DNA of 64,000 nucleotides, taken from the NCBI GenBank assembly GCA_928212115.1, contig CAKMRJ010005523.1:147592403-147656402 (forward strand), read 5' to 3'. Below are positions 55,003 to 64,000 of this stretch, one piece after another (the stretch's first letter is position 1; each line of letters starts with the position of its first letter). The translations under genes and the position numbers were made by a program. This DNA comes from Lactuca virosa (lineage: Eukaryota; Streptophyta; Magnoliopsida; Asterales; Asteraceae). The notes beneath the pieces are model-generated. The model did no database searches and was not told the DNA's origin. It was given only the letters and a program-made list of their open reading frames with translations.

Positions 55003-56135
55003 TGTAACGCCCATAATCTAGAAGGTAATTATGGAAATAAATCATCCATGCTAAAGGCCAACTCGTCATAAAGTTGGAAACTTTATGACTCTTAGTGGTA
55101 TTTTGGCCTTAGATTTGAAATTGGGACGTGAGAGCTTAATGCATTAAGCTCTTATTGAGGAAAAAGTAATATGTGTGTACGTCGTGCGTAACCCAGCATA
55201 CGCCGCGCGTATGGGGTCAAACGTTCAACTCCGGTCAAATCCAGAGTACGCCTAGCGTAGGAGCTGAGTACGCCCCACGTACTCAGCTGAGTGGACCGAG
55301 TTGACTCGTTGACCTTGACCTTTGACTAGAGTTTTGACCAAGTTGACCTAGGGGTATTTTAGGTATTTTGAGATGATTAATTGAGATCAGGTCCTTGGTT
55401 TTGGTTAGGTGATCGTTGAGTCGATTTTCGGGACTAAGATTTACTCAGCTTGCATTCAGACTGAGAGGTGAGTTTTCTTTACTGTACCCATGGGTCGAAG
55501 GCACCAATGCTAGCCCACTAGATTATTTATCCTGCTCAGGATAATGATATGATAGTTGTAGCTGTTCAGTAGATCTGTGTGATTATCTGTATTTGTTGGA
55601 TCTGTGTTTATGTTTATTTGTTGCATATGTCGACATGTTGTGTTGGGTTGAGGTAGTCCTGCTTTGTGCCATAGGCCAAGACACCTGAGGACGACCGAAT
55701 AGGCTGTTGGTCCTACGAGGCGGTCCAGTCAGGCCGGTGGCCTGTGGAGCGGTCCGGATAGGCTGTAGGCCCTACGAGGCAGTCCAGTCGTGCCGAAGGC
55801 TCGTAGAGCGGTCCAGATAGGATGTAGGCCCTGCGAGGCGGTCCAGACAGGCTGGCTGCTCATATTGTATGCTTGTTTGTTGTATGGTGTGCTGGTACTT
55901 TGGGGGAACTCACTAAGCTTTGACTTACAATTTTAGTTTATCGTTCCAGGTACTTTAGAGGATCGTGGGAAGGCAAACGCGTGATTGTACACAACTTCCT
56001 GTTTTATGTCTCCGAGTCTTTGGAAAACTCTGATTTGAAATAATGCTTTTGAAACAATGAGACTTTTTGTAAACAATATTGATTCATGGTTGGTTTTGAA
56101 AATTTTAAATTTCTTGTGATTTTTGCAGTGTTACA
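55003..56135 (+). repeat. LTR family D with hairpin array
   Basis: From TGTAACGCCC to GCAGTGTTACA, 1133 bp. It has TACGC...GCGTA palindromes at 55190-55285, the donor-like block AGAGGTGAGT (55464-55473) followed by GGGTCGAAGGCACC, a hairpin array at 55648-55855 and the acceptor-like block CTCACTAAGCTTTGAC...CGTTCCAGGTAC ending about 55952. Flanks TTATG and AAAAA do not match, so no target-site duplication. It interrupts copia gag on the left and meets the long-TIR fragment on the right. Confidence 0.85.
55648..55855 (+). repeat. hairpin array, family D
   Basis: Units of about 30 bp built on GAGGCGGTCC and GATAGGCTGTAGGCCC. A perfect hairpin CAGGCCGGTGGCCTG lies at 55730-55744. The related remnant at 22961-22975 has CAGGCCGAAGGCCTG, the same stem with another loop. 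Confidence 0.82.
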
Positions 56136-56733
56136 AAAAACCATATGTCGCTACTAGGGTTTTCAAAGATCTAGAATGTTATTGTCGTCGCCGGATCTGA
56201 AATCGTTAACTTTGTCGATGCCGTGAAGATTCGTCGTAAATCCTTTCTTACCAGATCTCCACCTCCAACATAGGAAGCCAACGCCAGAAACCTTAGCTCC
56301 GGTGAAAAAGCACTGTGTTCTCAGATCACCCCCTTCTCTCTCTCTCTATCTATCTCTCTATCTCTCTCAGATTTGCAAACCTTTCTCTCCATCTCTCTCA
56401 AATCTGCAAACCCAACAAACCCACCTCTACGATGTGCTCTCATCTTCATCGATATGGATTTTAGGTATGTGATGCGAAAGGTGGAGTTTCGACGAGGATG
56501 AAGAGCTCCAACGAGAAGGACGAAGGTCCAACGGGTTCCGAAGGGTTGGCTCCACTGTTGACGAACAGATCCTAGCAGTGGGTGGTGGTTGGGTAGGGAT
56601 GTCTTCGGTGGTAAACCGACAAAGGGTGGTTGTCTGGCGATGGTGGTAGTCTGACGATGGTGGTTGTCTATGATGTTGGTGGTCCAACGACAACGGTGGT
56701 CCGACTGCTAATGGTGGTCCGACACACACACAC

Positions 56734-56774
<41 letters not shown>

Positions 56775-57035
56775 GTTTTTAAGAGTGGGAATGGGGGTGG
56801 GTGGGTTAGAAATAGATAGAGGTGGGGTTGATTCTTTTTTTTTTTTTTTTTAATTTAGAAAAATATTAAGTTAAATAAAAGAAATAAAAGAAATAAAAAT
56901 ACAAAAGGAAAAATCGTCATTTTAAAAAATTCAAAATAAATTGGACCAAACTCACAACAAAATCAAAGTTTTGGACCGATAGTGCTTGTTCAAAACTTTT
57001 TTGGACCAATGTGGTAATTTTTGACATACTACAAT
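56136..57035. mobile_element. fragment of a long-TIR (MULE-like) element
   Basis: 56900-57035 matches the terminal inverted repeat of the element at 39734-41203 (words 'ttggaccaaactcacaacaaaatc' and 'ttttttggaccaatgtgg'). The other end is missing, probably cut by the LTR at 55003. The inside has (TCTC)n near 56330-56400, an AT tract at 56737-56771 and GGTGGT-rich sequence. No known gene recognised. Confidence 0.7.
56737..56771. repeat. (AT)n microsatellite
   Basis: AT tract of about 35 bp inside the element fragment. Confidence 0.9.
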
Positions 57036-57056
57036 GATCATTTTTACAAATTTGTT

Positions 57057-57057
<1 letters not shown>

Positions 57058-57139
<82 letters not shown>
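57058..57139. repeat. (AT)n microsatellite
   Basis: Perfect AT tract of about 82 bp, between the long-TIR fragment and the next AT-rich region. Confidence 0.95.
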
Positions 57140-57142
<3 letters not shown>

Positions 57143-57849
57143 TGAGACCCGTTGAGAACTCATAATTTCCCGAGAACTAAAGGTGGAGAGCTAGATCAAA
57201 ATTAACTCATTAAGGGCATGATCGTCATCTTATCAATTTCATTTAATGTTTAATTTTTTGTGTTATTTGAAATATTAATAAAAAGATCTAAAACTTAAAA
57301 TAATAAATCAAATTCGAATTTCTTTTATAAAAACAATAATTTCTAAATTAAAAAAATGCAGATTTTTTATTTTTTTGGAAAACCTGATTTTTTTTTTTAA
57401 AAACAATTTTTTTTAAATCGGTTTTTTTTTCAAATTAGTAAATTTTTAGAAAATCAGTACAAATTTAAAAAACTAGAATATTTAAAAAAAAACTATAATT
57501 TTTAATCAAAAAAGTCAATATTTCAGGTGAATATATGCATTTTTCTTATACTATAATATTCATAAGTAAATCATAAAAAACACATTTTTATTTACTAGTC
57601 TATCAACAGAAATAGTACAAATATTTTATTCGATACAAGGTAAAATATAAAAAACAAAAATGCTATAAAAGTGTTTCATTTCTTCGTGTCAAGATTATCA
57701 TATTTTCTACAATTTATTATTTTTCATGTCTTCAATATTTTCCAAAAATTCTTCCAAACCTACAAGAAAATTAAAAAAAAATTAATTAATGAAAGAACAC
57801 TCACAAAATGCATATGTACATATCATATAAGATTCATATGTGATATTCA
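57140..57849. other. AT-rich region, no gene seen
   Basis: Starts with 'gtgagacccgttgagaac', a type of sequence often seen at one end of non-autonomous Helitron-like repeats next to AT tracts. No matching 3' end was found. The rest is poly-A/T-rich. Confidence 0.4.
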
Positions 57850-58215
57850 CTTGTGATTTATATGTGAATTACATGTAATTCAGATGTGATTCATGCGTGA
57901 TTATATAATGTGATATTCACTTGTGATTTATATATGATTCACTTGTGATTTACATGTGAATCACGTGTAATTCATATGTGATTCACTTGTGATTTATATG
58001 CGAGTAACGTGTAATTTATATGTGATTTACATGTGAATCACGTGTAATTCATATGTGATTCACTTGTGATTTACATGTGAATCACACGTAATTTATATGT
58101 GATTACATGTGAATCACATGTAATTCATATGTGATTCACTTATGATTTACATGTGAATCACATGTAATTCATATGTGATTTACATGTGAATCACATGTAA
58201 TTCATATATGTCGAC
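57850..58215. repeat. imperfect tandem repeat of GTGATTCAC/GTGAATCAC palindromes
   Basis: About ten rounds of the words TTCATATGTGATTCACTTG and ACATGTGAATCACATGTAAT. Near-palindromic nine-mers GTGATTCAC and GTGAATCAC and the palindrome ACATGT recur throughout, so each round can pair with its neighbours on either strand. Confidence 0.85.
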
Positions 58216-58222
58216 AGTAATA

Positions 58223-58247
58223 CGTTAATGGAATTGTTTTTAGTTAT
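58223..58247. repeat. 25-bp direct repeat at the sacsin break
   Basis: Starts CGTTAATGGAATTGTTTTT and is identical over 25 bp to 60073-60097, which lies in a sacsin intron. Here it sits right next to the point where the gene's next exon should follow. Confidence 0.9.
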
Positions 58248-58276
58248 AACTTGGGTAACAAACTAATTTCACAAAC

Positions 58277-60330
58277 CTGATTCCTCGAACTAGAACTCTC
58301 TGGTTTCTCAACATGCGTAGTATCAACCACATTGTTACTATTGTCTTCAGGGATCATATTATTATTATTGTTCCTGATTGATAAACTTATGAAAGAGAAG
58401 ACATGTGAAGAAAGAACAACTTCCAATTTCCCTGGAGACATTTCAAGATTGAATATATAAAGTGCTTGTCCTGCTGAAGGCCTTACATCTTCTGAAATCT
58501 TCCCATACTTCAACTTTTCTCAATTTTGACTCCTCCACGCCACTATCTCCCCTTTGTAAAAAGGTCTTAATGGGTGCGGCTGCACTTGCATTGAATCTTG
58601 TGGAAGTATCTCCCGCCCAAGAAACCCACCAACGCAACCTGTCACCCTTACATCGGACGAAAGTTTAAGGATGTTCACAAGTGCGGTTTCGAAACCTTCT
58701 GGAGAGAGAAACAAGGAAGTGATCGGCAGCAGCACCGGGAGACCTTAAAACATGGCTCACGACAATCGAAACAAGGTCAAGGACTGGAATGTAACTTGGT
58801 GGTTCCTTGATTAGTAACCGGGTGTTTGACCGGTCAACATAGTAAAGTGATCGATGACTGGATCTAGATCCGAATCCGGATTCCCATTATGGTTTTATGG
58901 AATCTTTTGATGAACGTGTGATGTCTTGGGATTTTGTAAGGAGCCAAAAACGTATGTAGATGGATTGAACGAATTGTAGTTTTTTAGCAATGGATTCGAG
59001 TGATTGATGTAAAGTCTGCAAATCTGGAGTTTTGTAAGTGGAAGCTGTACTGTTGAGAACACTTAATATGGCAACCTGAAATGATGTGCTTAACAGCTTT
59101 ATCCTGATGGATGCCAATGAAATGGACCCGATTTCTTCAAGGGTATGCAAGTTTTCAACTTGATCAAGCTCCTGGAAAATAAATAAACCATACTTATATA
59201 GAAACAAAAAAAAAATAGAGAAAAAAGATAAAGTTTGATTGGTTTTAGAGTTTTAGTACTTTAGTACCTCAACAACAACATATGAAAGCTTTCGAATGCT
59301 GAATGTTAAACACATATTTCCTGAAACATCATGGTGAACGAATCTAAGCCTTGAAGAATCGATATACTTCACATACCGGGACCCGTATGGATCGATGTAA
59401 ACGCATGAATTTGCATGAACAAGTCTGCAGCCATCATCAGGGACAATCAACTCTGATTCCCATTTAGATCTATCTGATTTTTGGAGCTCTATGGTTTCAT
59501 TACAGAGGAAATGCAGTATTTCCATCACTACACCGAGTTCATTTGGATTTAGACATTGATATCTACAACATTTTTTAAGATCTGAAAGAAGATCCATTGC
59601 ACAAGAGATTGATAACGTGTCTTGAAGTCCAAGTTCTTTTAGAATCTTCACGAATGGGAGGTAATGTGAAGGAAGTTCAAATGCAAATGGTGAAAGGTTT
59701 ATTGTCAAACGGGAAAAAAGAGAACTTGAAGTCACTAAACGGGTCCCATTAGCAGCTGGAATGAATGCCACTCGCTTCAATTCTGATAAATTTGACAACA
59801 TTCAAGAAAATACAATAAAGTTATTGTTTCTTTTTTACTTAATGGACTTAATGAAGCATGACTTATTACCTGAGGAAGATAGTGTCCCCCAAATCTTTTC
59901 AAGATACTTAAAAACCTCAAAAGAAGCTTCCTCAACAGTTATTAATCCTGATTCATTAGGCCAATGAGCCAGAGTGACTTCACCGAAATTTCTTCCGATA
60001 GCCTGTTATGATCATTAACCTGTAATCATCCTCTAGATCGACATAGATTAATTCCAGTTTTTTCAGAGTTTCCGTTAATGGAATTGTTTTTAGTTATTCT
60101 AGTGCATCTATCCATTCAAGCTCATTTTAACCACAAAGAAACGAGCTTGTATAAAATTAATTCCCAATTATATAAAAACAACTTTTAAAAATTTAATAAT
60201 AATAAATTAGTTGAGAGATTATGACCTGAGATCCATGTTGATCACAAATGACTAAACGGGGTACTGGAAATCTTTCCTTTACAATAGCATCAACATCATC
60301 AAGTGGAGCTTGCAACAACTGAGCAAAAAC
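58277..60330 (-). pseudogene. sacsin-like gene fragment, four exons, broken
   Basis: Minus-strand exons at 60330-60226, 60002-59870, 59782-59268 and 59171-58277, with matching splice sites and phases. They encode part of a plant sacsin-like protein (Arabidopsis At5g23110 type, a very large protein with HSP90-like ATPase repeats), identified from memory of the family. Blocks are VPRLVICDQHGSQ, FGEVTLAHWPNESGLITVEE, RLVHANSCVYIDPYGSRYVK and LKYGKISEDVRPSAGQALY. Exon 4 carries an in-frame TAA near 58903, a one-base frameshift near 58730 and an in-frame TGA near 58519. Exons before and after are missing. A gypsy LTR begins 36 bp upstream of the first exon, inside the preceding intron. Confidence 0.88.
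60073..60097. repeat. 25-bp direct repeat, intron copy
   Basis: Identical to 58223-58247. It lies in the intron between the first two sacsin-like exons seen here. Confidence 0.9.
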
Positions 60331-60563
60331 CTACAATTACAATTATACAAAAATAACTTGTATACTGTAACGCCCAGATCCCTGGTATGCATTAAATATT
60401 TATTTATTCATTTTATGAGAAAGACTCGACGAGTTGGTGGCCCTAACTCGTCGAGTAGAGGTCAGATTATGTGTGGGATTTAAGCTGTCTACTCGACCAG
60501 TCGAGAGCCCTCAACTCGGCGAGTAGATCGGCCAGAATGAAACCCTAATTTCATGGTTTTGCA

Positions 60564-60574
60564 CCCTATTTAAG
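60564..60574 (+). promoter_or_regulatory. LTR family E TATA box
   Basis: CCCTATTTAAG, 40 bp after a cluster of ACTCG-N-CGAGT palindromes. Same layout as the family B LTR. Confidence 0.55.
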
Positions 60575-61799
60575 CATCTTAATCCCCACCCCTTAGCCTC
60601 ATTTCCAGCCTCCAAGTCCCAAACCCTAATCCACGAAACCCTAGAGCATTTTGTGAGTGTGTGAGCATTTTGTGAGTGATTTTGTGAGGTCTTGAATCAG
60701 GAAGAAGAAGAAGGAGCTAGAAGGTTCAAGGAAAAGATAGTAGATCCAGAGATTTCGTCCCATCCTCATCATTTTCTGGTAATCAAGCCTAAAACTTGTC
60801 TTGTAGTTTCTTAGATCTCCTTATGGTCACTTTTATGGAGTTTTTGTCCAAGAAGCTTTATTTATGAGACTTGGACGTCCCAAGTCGATGTTACTTTTAG
60901 ATCTGGAACCATTAAAGGCTGATATGGCATAAAGGTGCAAACTTTATGCCTTTGGAGCCCCATGCAAGCCTTTAGGATGATATTATGGCCTTTTATGCCC
61001 CAAAAGGCCATGCATGTGGAATAAGGTTGAAACTTTACGTGTTCAAGTAGTGTTAGGAGAGTAGATCTGAAGTTGTAAGCCTTAGTTTGGTGAATGGGTG
61101 GCTAAGGACCAAGTTCTAGGTCCCAAGGAACTAGGGTTTGAGCTAAACCCTTTAAGAATGGGTATTAAGGGGTAAAGTCAGAAACTTTACCCTTAAAAGG
61201 ACATTTTCAGGGTTATTGTGAAGTATGAAGCTTGGATCTGAATGGTAGGGGCTTAATCCCTTAAGATAGCCCAAACAGACAGGGGAACTCGGCGAGTCCA
61301 ATAAGGGACTCGACGAGTTGAACCCGGGTTGTCCCGATAGTATGTCAGGAAGAACTCGACGAGTCTGGGAAGGGACCTGGCGAGTTGACTCGGTTGACCA
61401 CGAGTCTGAGTAGTTCATGAACTCTCCTAGTTGGGAGATAACTCGACGAGTTGGGTTGACTGGGAGTTGACCTTGACTTTGACTTTGACCAGGACGTTGA
61501 CTTTGACCATGGGTAAAATGGTCATTTTACCCTAAGAAGGATTAGCAGATTTTGATTAAGTGTTGGGTTGCCTAGGAGTTGACCTTGACTTTGACTTTGA
61601 CCAGGGGTAAAATGGTCATTTTACCCTAAGAAGGATTAGCAGATTCTGATTAAGTGTTATTGTGAAATTGATAGTCGGGGAGTCATTGGAGCAACCGTCA
61701 AGGATTCCTCACACGAGATTTCACAACTAGCATTCGAGGTGAGTTTCCTCCAGTAGGAACGGGTCTAAGGCACCAAGGCCGGCCCGTTTAGATAGTAGT

Positions 61800-62215
61800 A
61801 GTTCCGGACTATGGTCTGATGTCGGGCGGGGCCCGATGTAGGTTTATATGCTTTTCTGGATTTCGATCCGATGCCGGGGCGGTCCCGAGGAATGCTTGTA
61901 TGCTTAATGTCTTTGTGATTCTTGCATGTGTTTGTATTGTATGTTTCCGGACTTCGGTCCGATGCCGGGGTGGTCCCGATGAATGTTAGTATGTTGCCGG
62001 ATTACGGTCCGATGTCGGGCGAGGCCCGAGGAATGTTTAAGTGATAATGTTATATGCTTGGGTTTTTGCGTAATATTGTTATGCTCTTATGTATTATGAG
62101 ATTTGCTCGATACCGGGCGAGGCTCGATGCTGGGCGGGGCCCGATGCCGAATAGGGTTCGATGTCGGGCGCAACCCGATGCCGGGAAAGTCGATGCCGAG
62201 CTTGACTCGATGTAG
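61800..62215 (+). repeat. hairpin array, family E
   Basis: Hairpins based on GATGCCGGG and on GGAC-TTCG-GTCC. Examples are GGACTTCGGTCC at 61949-61960 (a C-UUCG-G tetraloop in RNA), GGATTTCGATCC at 61858-61869 (paired bases changed together) and TCGGGCGGGGCCCGA at 61822-61836. Confidence 0.85.
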
Positions 62216-62549
62216 CAGGGGTGGGGCCCAAGATATGCTTATATGTTATGTGTATAGTATGTGGTAGTTGGGGAGACTCACTAGGCTTCGTGTTTACAGT
62301 TTTCAGTTTTGGTTTCAGATACTTCCACTAGCAAGGGGAAGGACTCGGGATGATCGCATGGCACACACCACAGTTTTAGCCTGGGATTGTTTAGACTCTG
62401 ATATTTTTCTCACATGATTTTGATATAGTATTTGACATGATGTTTGAGATACATGATTCTTGATTTTCTTTATGGTGATGGATGTTTTATGGTTTTGTTA
62501 TAAGTTTTAAAACGAAATTTTTGGTCCATATTTTTGGGATGTTTCAAGT

Positions 62550-62561
62550 TGGTATCAAAGC
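62550..62561 (+). other. primer-binding site
   Basis: TGGTATCAAAGC, three bases after the LTR, one change from the initiator tRNA-Met site. Confidence 0.85.
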
Positions 62562-63577
62562 CTTGGTTTGAGGGATTCGGGCACACTCTCGGGTGTGTCT
62601 GAACTCAAACTAAGGACATGGTATGAAAATTTTCAAAAGAAAATCATTTTTACGAAAGAATTTTTTTAAAAGAGAAAATAACTTTGAAAATAGAAAAAGG
62701 GTGTGGTGCATGCAATCAGCCGAGCTCAAGTAAGTACTCCCAAATTACCCATACATGTTTATGTTATGATATGTTTATGAGAACTGCATGCTATATTAGG
62801 ACTAAGGATCTAGGAAGGATGCCTTATATTCCTATTATATGTGAATCAACTTTATAAGAATTGCATGCTAGATTAGGACTAAGGATCTAGGAAGGATGCC
62901 ATATGTGCCTATTATATGTGAATCAAATTTATGAGAATTGCATGCTAGATTAGGAATAAGGATCTAGGAAGGATGCCTTATGTGCCTGTTATATGTATCT
63001 CAGCTTTATGAACCGCATGCTAGTACAGATTAGACAGTGATGGCCTGAATGTGAATGCTGCTTGTTTTGTGCTTTTAGGAGTTCTAGTTATCTTTTACTA
63101 ACTAGTAAATGAATATGTTTAGTTACATATTGCGAGGGCTAAATAATTTCAGAAGGTTAGGTCTAGCTCTATTGCGTCGCTCTTGTTTGAGTCCAACCGT
63201 TGTAGGGTAGGATCTCTCATTCGAAGAATTTTCTAGTCTTAGTGATATGTAATAGTATTCACGAGCTAGTTAGGGGGAGATAACAGGGACTTCTTATGCA
63301 GCTGACATCGGAGAGTGGGTTGGTGATTACCCTAGGGCAAGCCTATGATGAGTTTAGCATGAGATCAGCAGTAGAAGTAGAAGGGACTTGGTGGAGTCGA
63401 GGCATTTCTTGAGGAAAGTACGGATAAATGTGGATGGTAGTATTGGCCCGTACTACTGAAAGCAGAGGATCCGTACTTGAATCAAGGAAGGCTGAGATGA
63501 ATCCTGGAAACTTGTAGTATGTTAGATCCCTCGAGATATGATGAGTATAATGATGTTTATTATGGTGTATTTTCAGT
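62562..63577 (+). other. gypsy leader, with about 90-bp tandem repeats
   Basis: Non-coding leader. A unit of about 90 bp containing GGATCTAGGAAGGATGCC occurs three times between about 62770 and 63000. Just before gag is TGTATTTTCAG, a good splice-acceptor sequence, two bases before the ATG. It would fit a spliced leader that starts at the LTR donor-like site. Confidence 0.7.
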
Positions 63578-64000
63578 ATGGTGACGCTACGCACTAGGCC
63601 GATTGGCACTTCAGGCACTGGTGAGGGATCAGGCTCAGGCTTTGGAACCGAGCAGATGGATGAGAAGACGAGGGAGTTTATTTCTTCTGAGAACATGCGC
63701 AACATTTTAGAGCAGACTCCCGTGATCTTTGGTTCGGTCAAGGAGGGTATTCTGGAGCTTCTGGATGAGAAGCTGAGCGCTTTCCGCACCGAGTTGGCGG
63801 CCATGATGGGGTCGCACACACAGATATTCCGGGAGTTCAGGGCTTGTGGAGCTCACGAATATCATGGGGCTCAGGACTCCATTGCTAGCAGCAGATGGTT
63901 GGCTGATGTCGCCAACGCATTCCATACGAGCAGATGTCCTGAGGGGGACAAGGTCCGACTTGCATCCTGTCTTCTGAAGGACCGGGCACGCGATTGGTGG
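63578..64000 (+). CDS. Ty3/gypsy gag, 5' part, open to the window edge
   Basis: The ATG at 63578 opens a frame of 141 codons without a stop to the end of the window. It begins MVTLRTRPIGTSGTGEGSGS. A helical stretch with ENMRNILEQTPVIFGSVKEG follows, then the retrotransposon-gag core WLADVANAFHTSRCPEGDKV, LASCLLKDRARDWW. The tryptophan pair at the end is the typical capsid signature of this family. The coat protein would form the particle that packages element RNA. No break is seen, unlike every other gag in the window. Shorter minus-strand frames overlapping it are shadows. Confidence 0.9.
   Translation, partial: MVTLRTRPIGTSGTGEGSGSGFGTEQMDEKTREFISSENMRNILEQTPVIFGSVKEGILELLDEKLSAFRTELAAMMGSHTQIFREFRACGAHEYHGAQDSIASSRWLADVANAFHTSRCPEGDKVRLASCLLKDRARDWW

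Larger units (their letters stand above)
60366..62546 (+). repeat. gypsy 5' LTR, family E, with hairpin array
   Basis: From TGTAACGCCC to GGATGTTTCA, 2181 bp. About seven ACTCG-N-CGAGT palindromes lie at 60424-60523 and 61287-61450, with a TATA box CCCTATTTAAG at 60564-60574. The donor-like block CGAGGTGAGT (61735-61744) is followed by GGGTCTAAGGCACCAAGG. A hairpin array follows at 61800-62215 and the acceptor-like block ends TTTCAG near 62319. Confidence 0.9.
60366..64000 (+). mobile_element. Ty3/gypsy element, 5' part (runs off right edge)
   Basis: 5' LTR 60366-62546, primer-binding site, leader and an open gag that continues beyond the window. The leader matches the non-autonomous element at 45-54.5 kb (word 'gtgtggtgcatgcaatc' and the stretch near 63420-63480). 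It is therefore a possible autonomous partner. Insertion is in a sacsin-like intron. Target-site duplication cannot be checked because the right end is outside. Confidence 0.88.

Overview
The window is a stretch of plant nuclear genome dominated by transposons. It has spliced genes with GT-AG introns, long AT-rich spacers, (AT)n microsatellites and LTR elements nested in one another. The repeated palindrome ACTCG-N-CGAGT inside LTRs, and the LTR families that end in GTTACA, recall lettuce-type Asteraceae DNA. I infer Asteraceae, probably Lactuca, from memory of such sequences and not from a search.

Ordinary genes are few. At the left edge is the 5' end of a minus-strand PPR-DYW gene (1-416). 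At 41.85-43.33 kb is an intact three-exon CYSTM gene (minus strand, 91 residues). At 58.3-60.3 kb is a broken run of four sacsin-like exons. Between 28.0 and 38.0 kb lies a cluster of tRNA-Gly(GCC) genes: three perfect, two lightly damaged and four degenerate or partial. Four of them are followed on the same strand by decayed 3' pieces of a PPR-DYW gene, apparently of the same family as the gene at the left edge. The cluster therefore looks like repeated duplication of a 'tRNA-Gly + PPR tail' unit.

Mobile DNA by region: 3.3-9.6 kb, a complete but coding-dead Ty1/copia element (minus); 9.6-12.5 kb, a MULE transposase pseudogene (minus); 12.8-15.8 kb, the 3' end of a Ty3/gypsy element with its LTR; 16.1-17.9 kb, a Myb/SANT-like protein pseudogene near a PIF/Harbinger-like end; 18.4-19.8 kb, LTR fragments; 19.9-22.8 kb, a Helitron 3' part with a PIF1-like helicase and a hairpin-CTAG end; 22.9-25.4 kb, a solo LTR (target-site duplication CCAGT) inside another LTR; 26.1-27.8 kb, copia gag/LTR pieces; 36.4-37.2 kb, a copia RNase H piece; 39.7-41.2 kb, a long-TIR element between 345-bp direct repeats; 44.3-55.0 kb, a copia 5' end split by a 9.4-kb non-autonomous gypsy-like element (target-site duplication GCTTG); 55.0-56.1 kb, another LTR; 60.37 kb to the right edge, a gypsy element with an LTR, primer-binding site and open gag.

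The most unusual signal is in the LTRs. Several families share a splice-donor-like block (AGGTGAGT followed by GGGTCTAAGGCACCAAGG) and, about 0.5-0.65 kb later, a splice-acceptor-like block (GTTTCAGGTA). Between the two, each family carries its own array of short hairpins. Stems are often kept while loops or paired bases change. One element carries a second array inside its body with the same GGGGGAGCC core. An 82-bp-arm near-perfect hairpin at 32.98-33.16 kb is a second stand-out.
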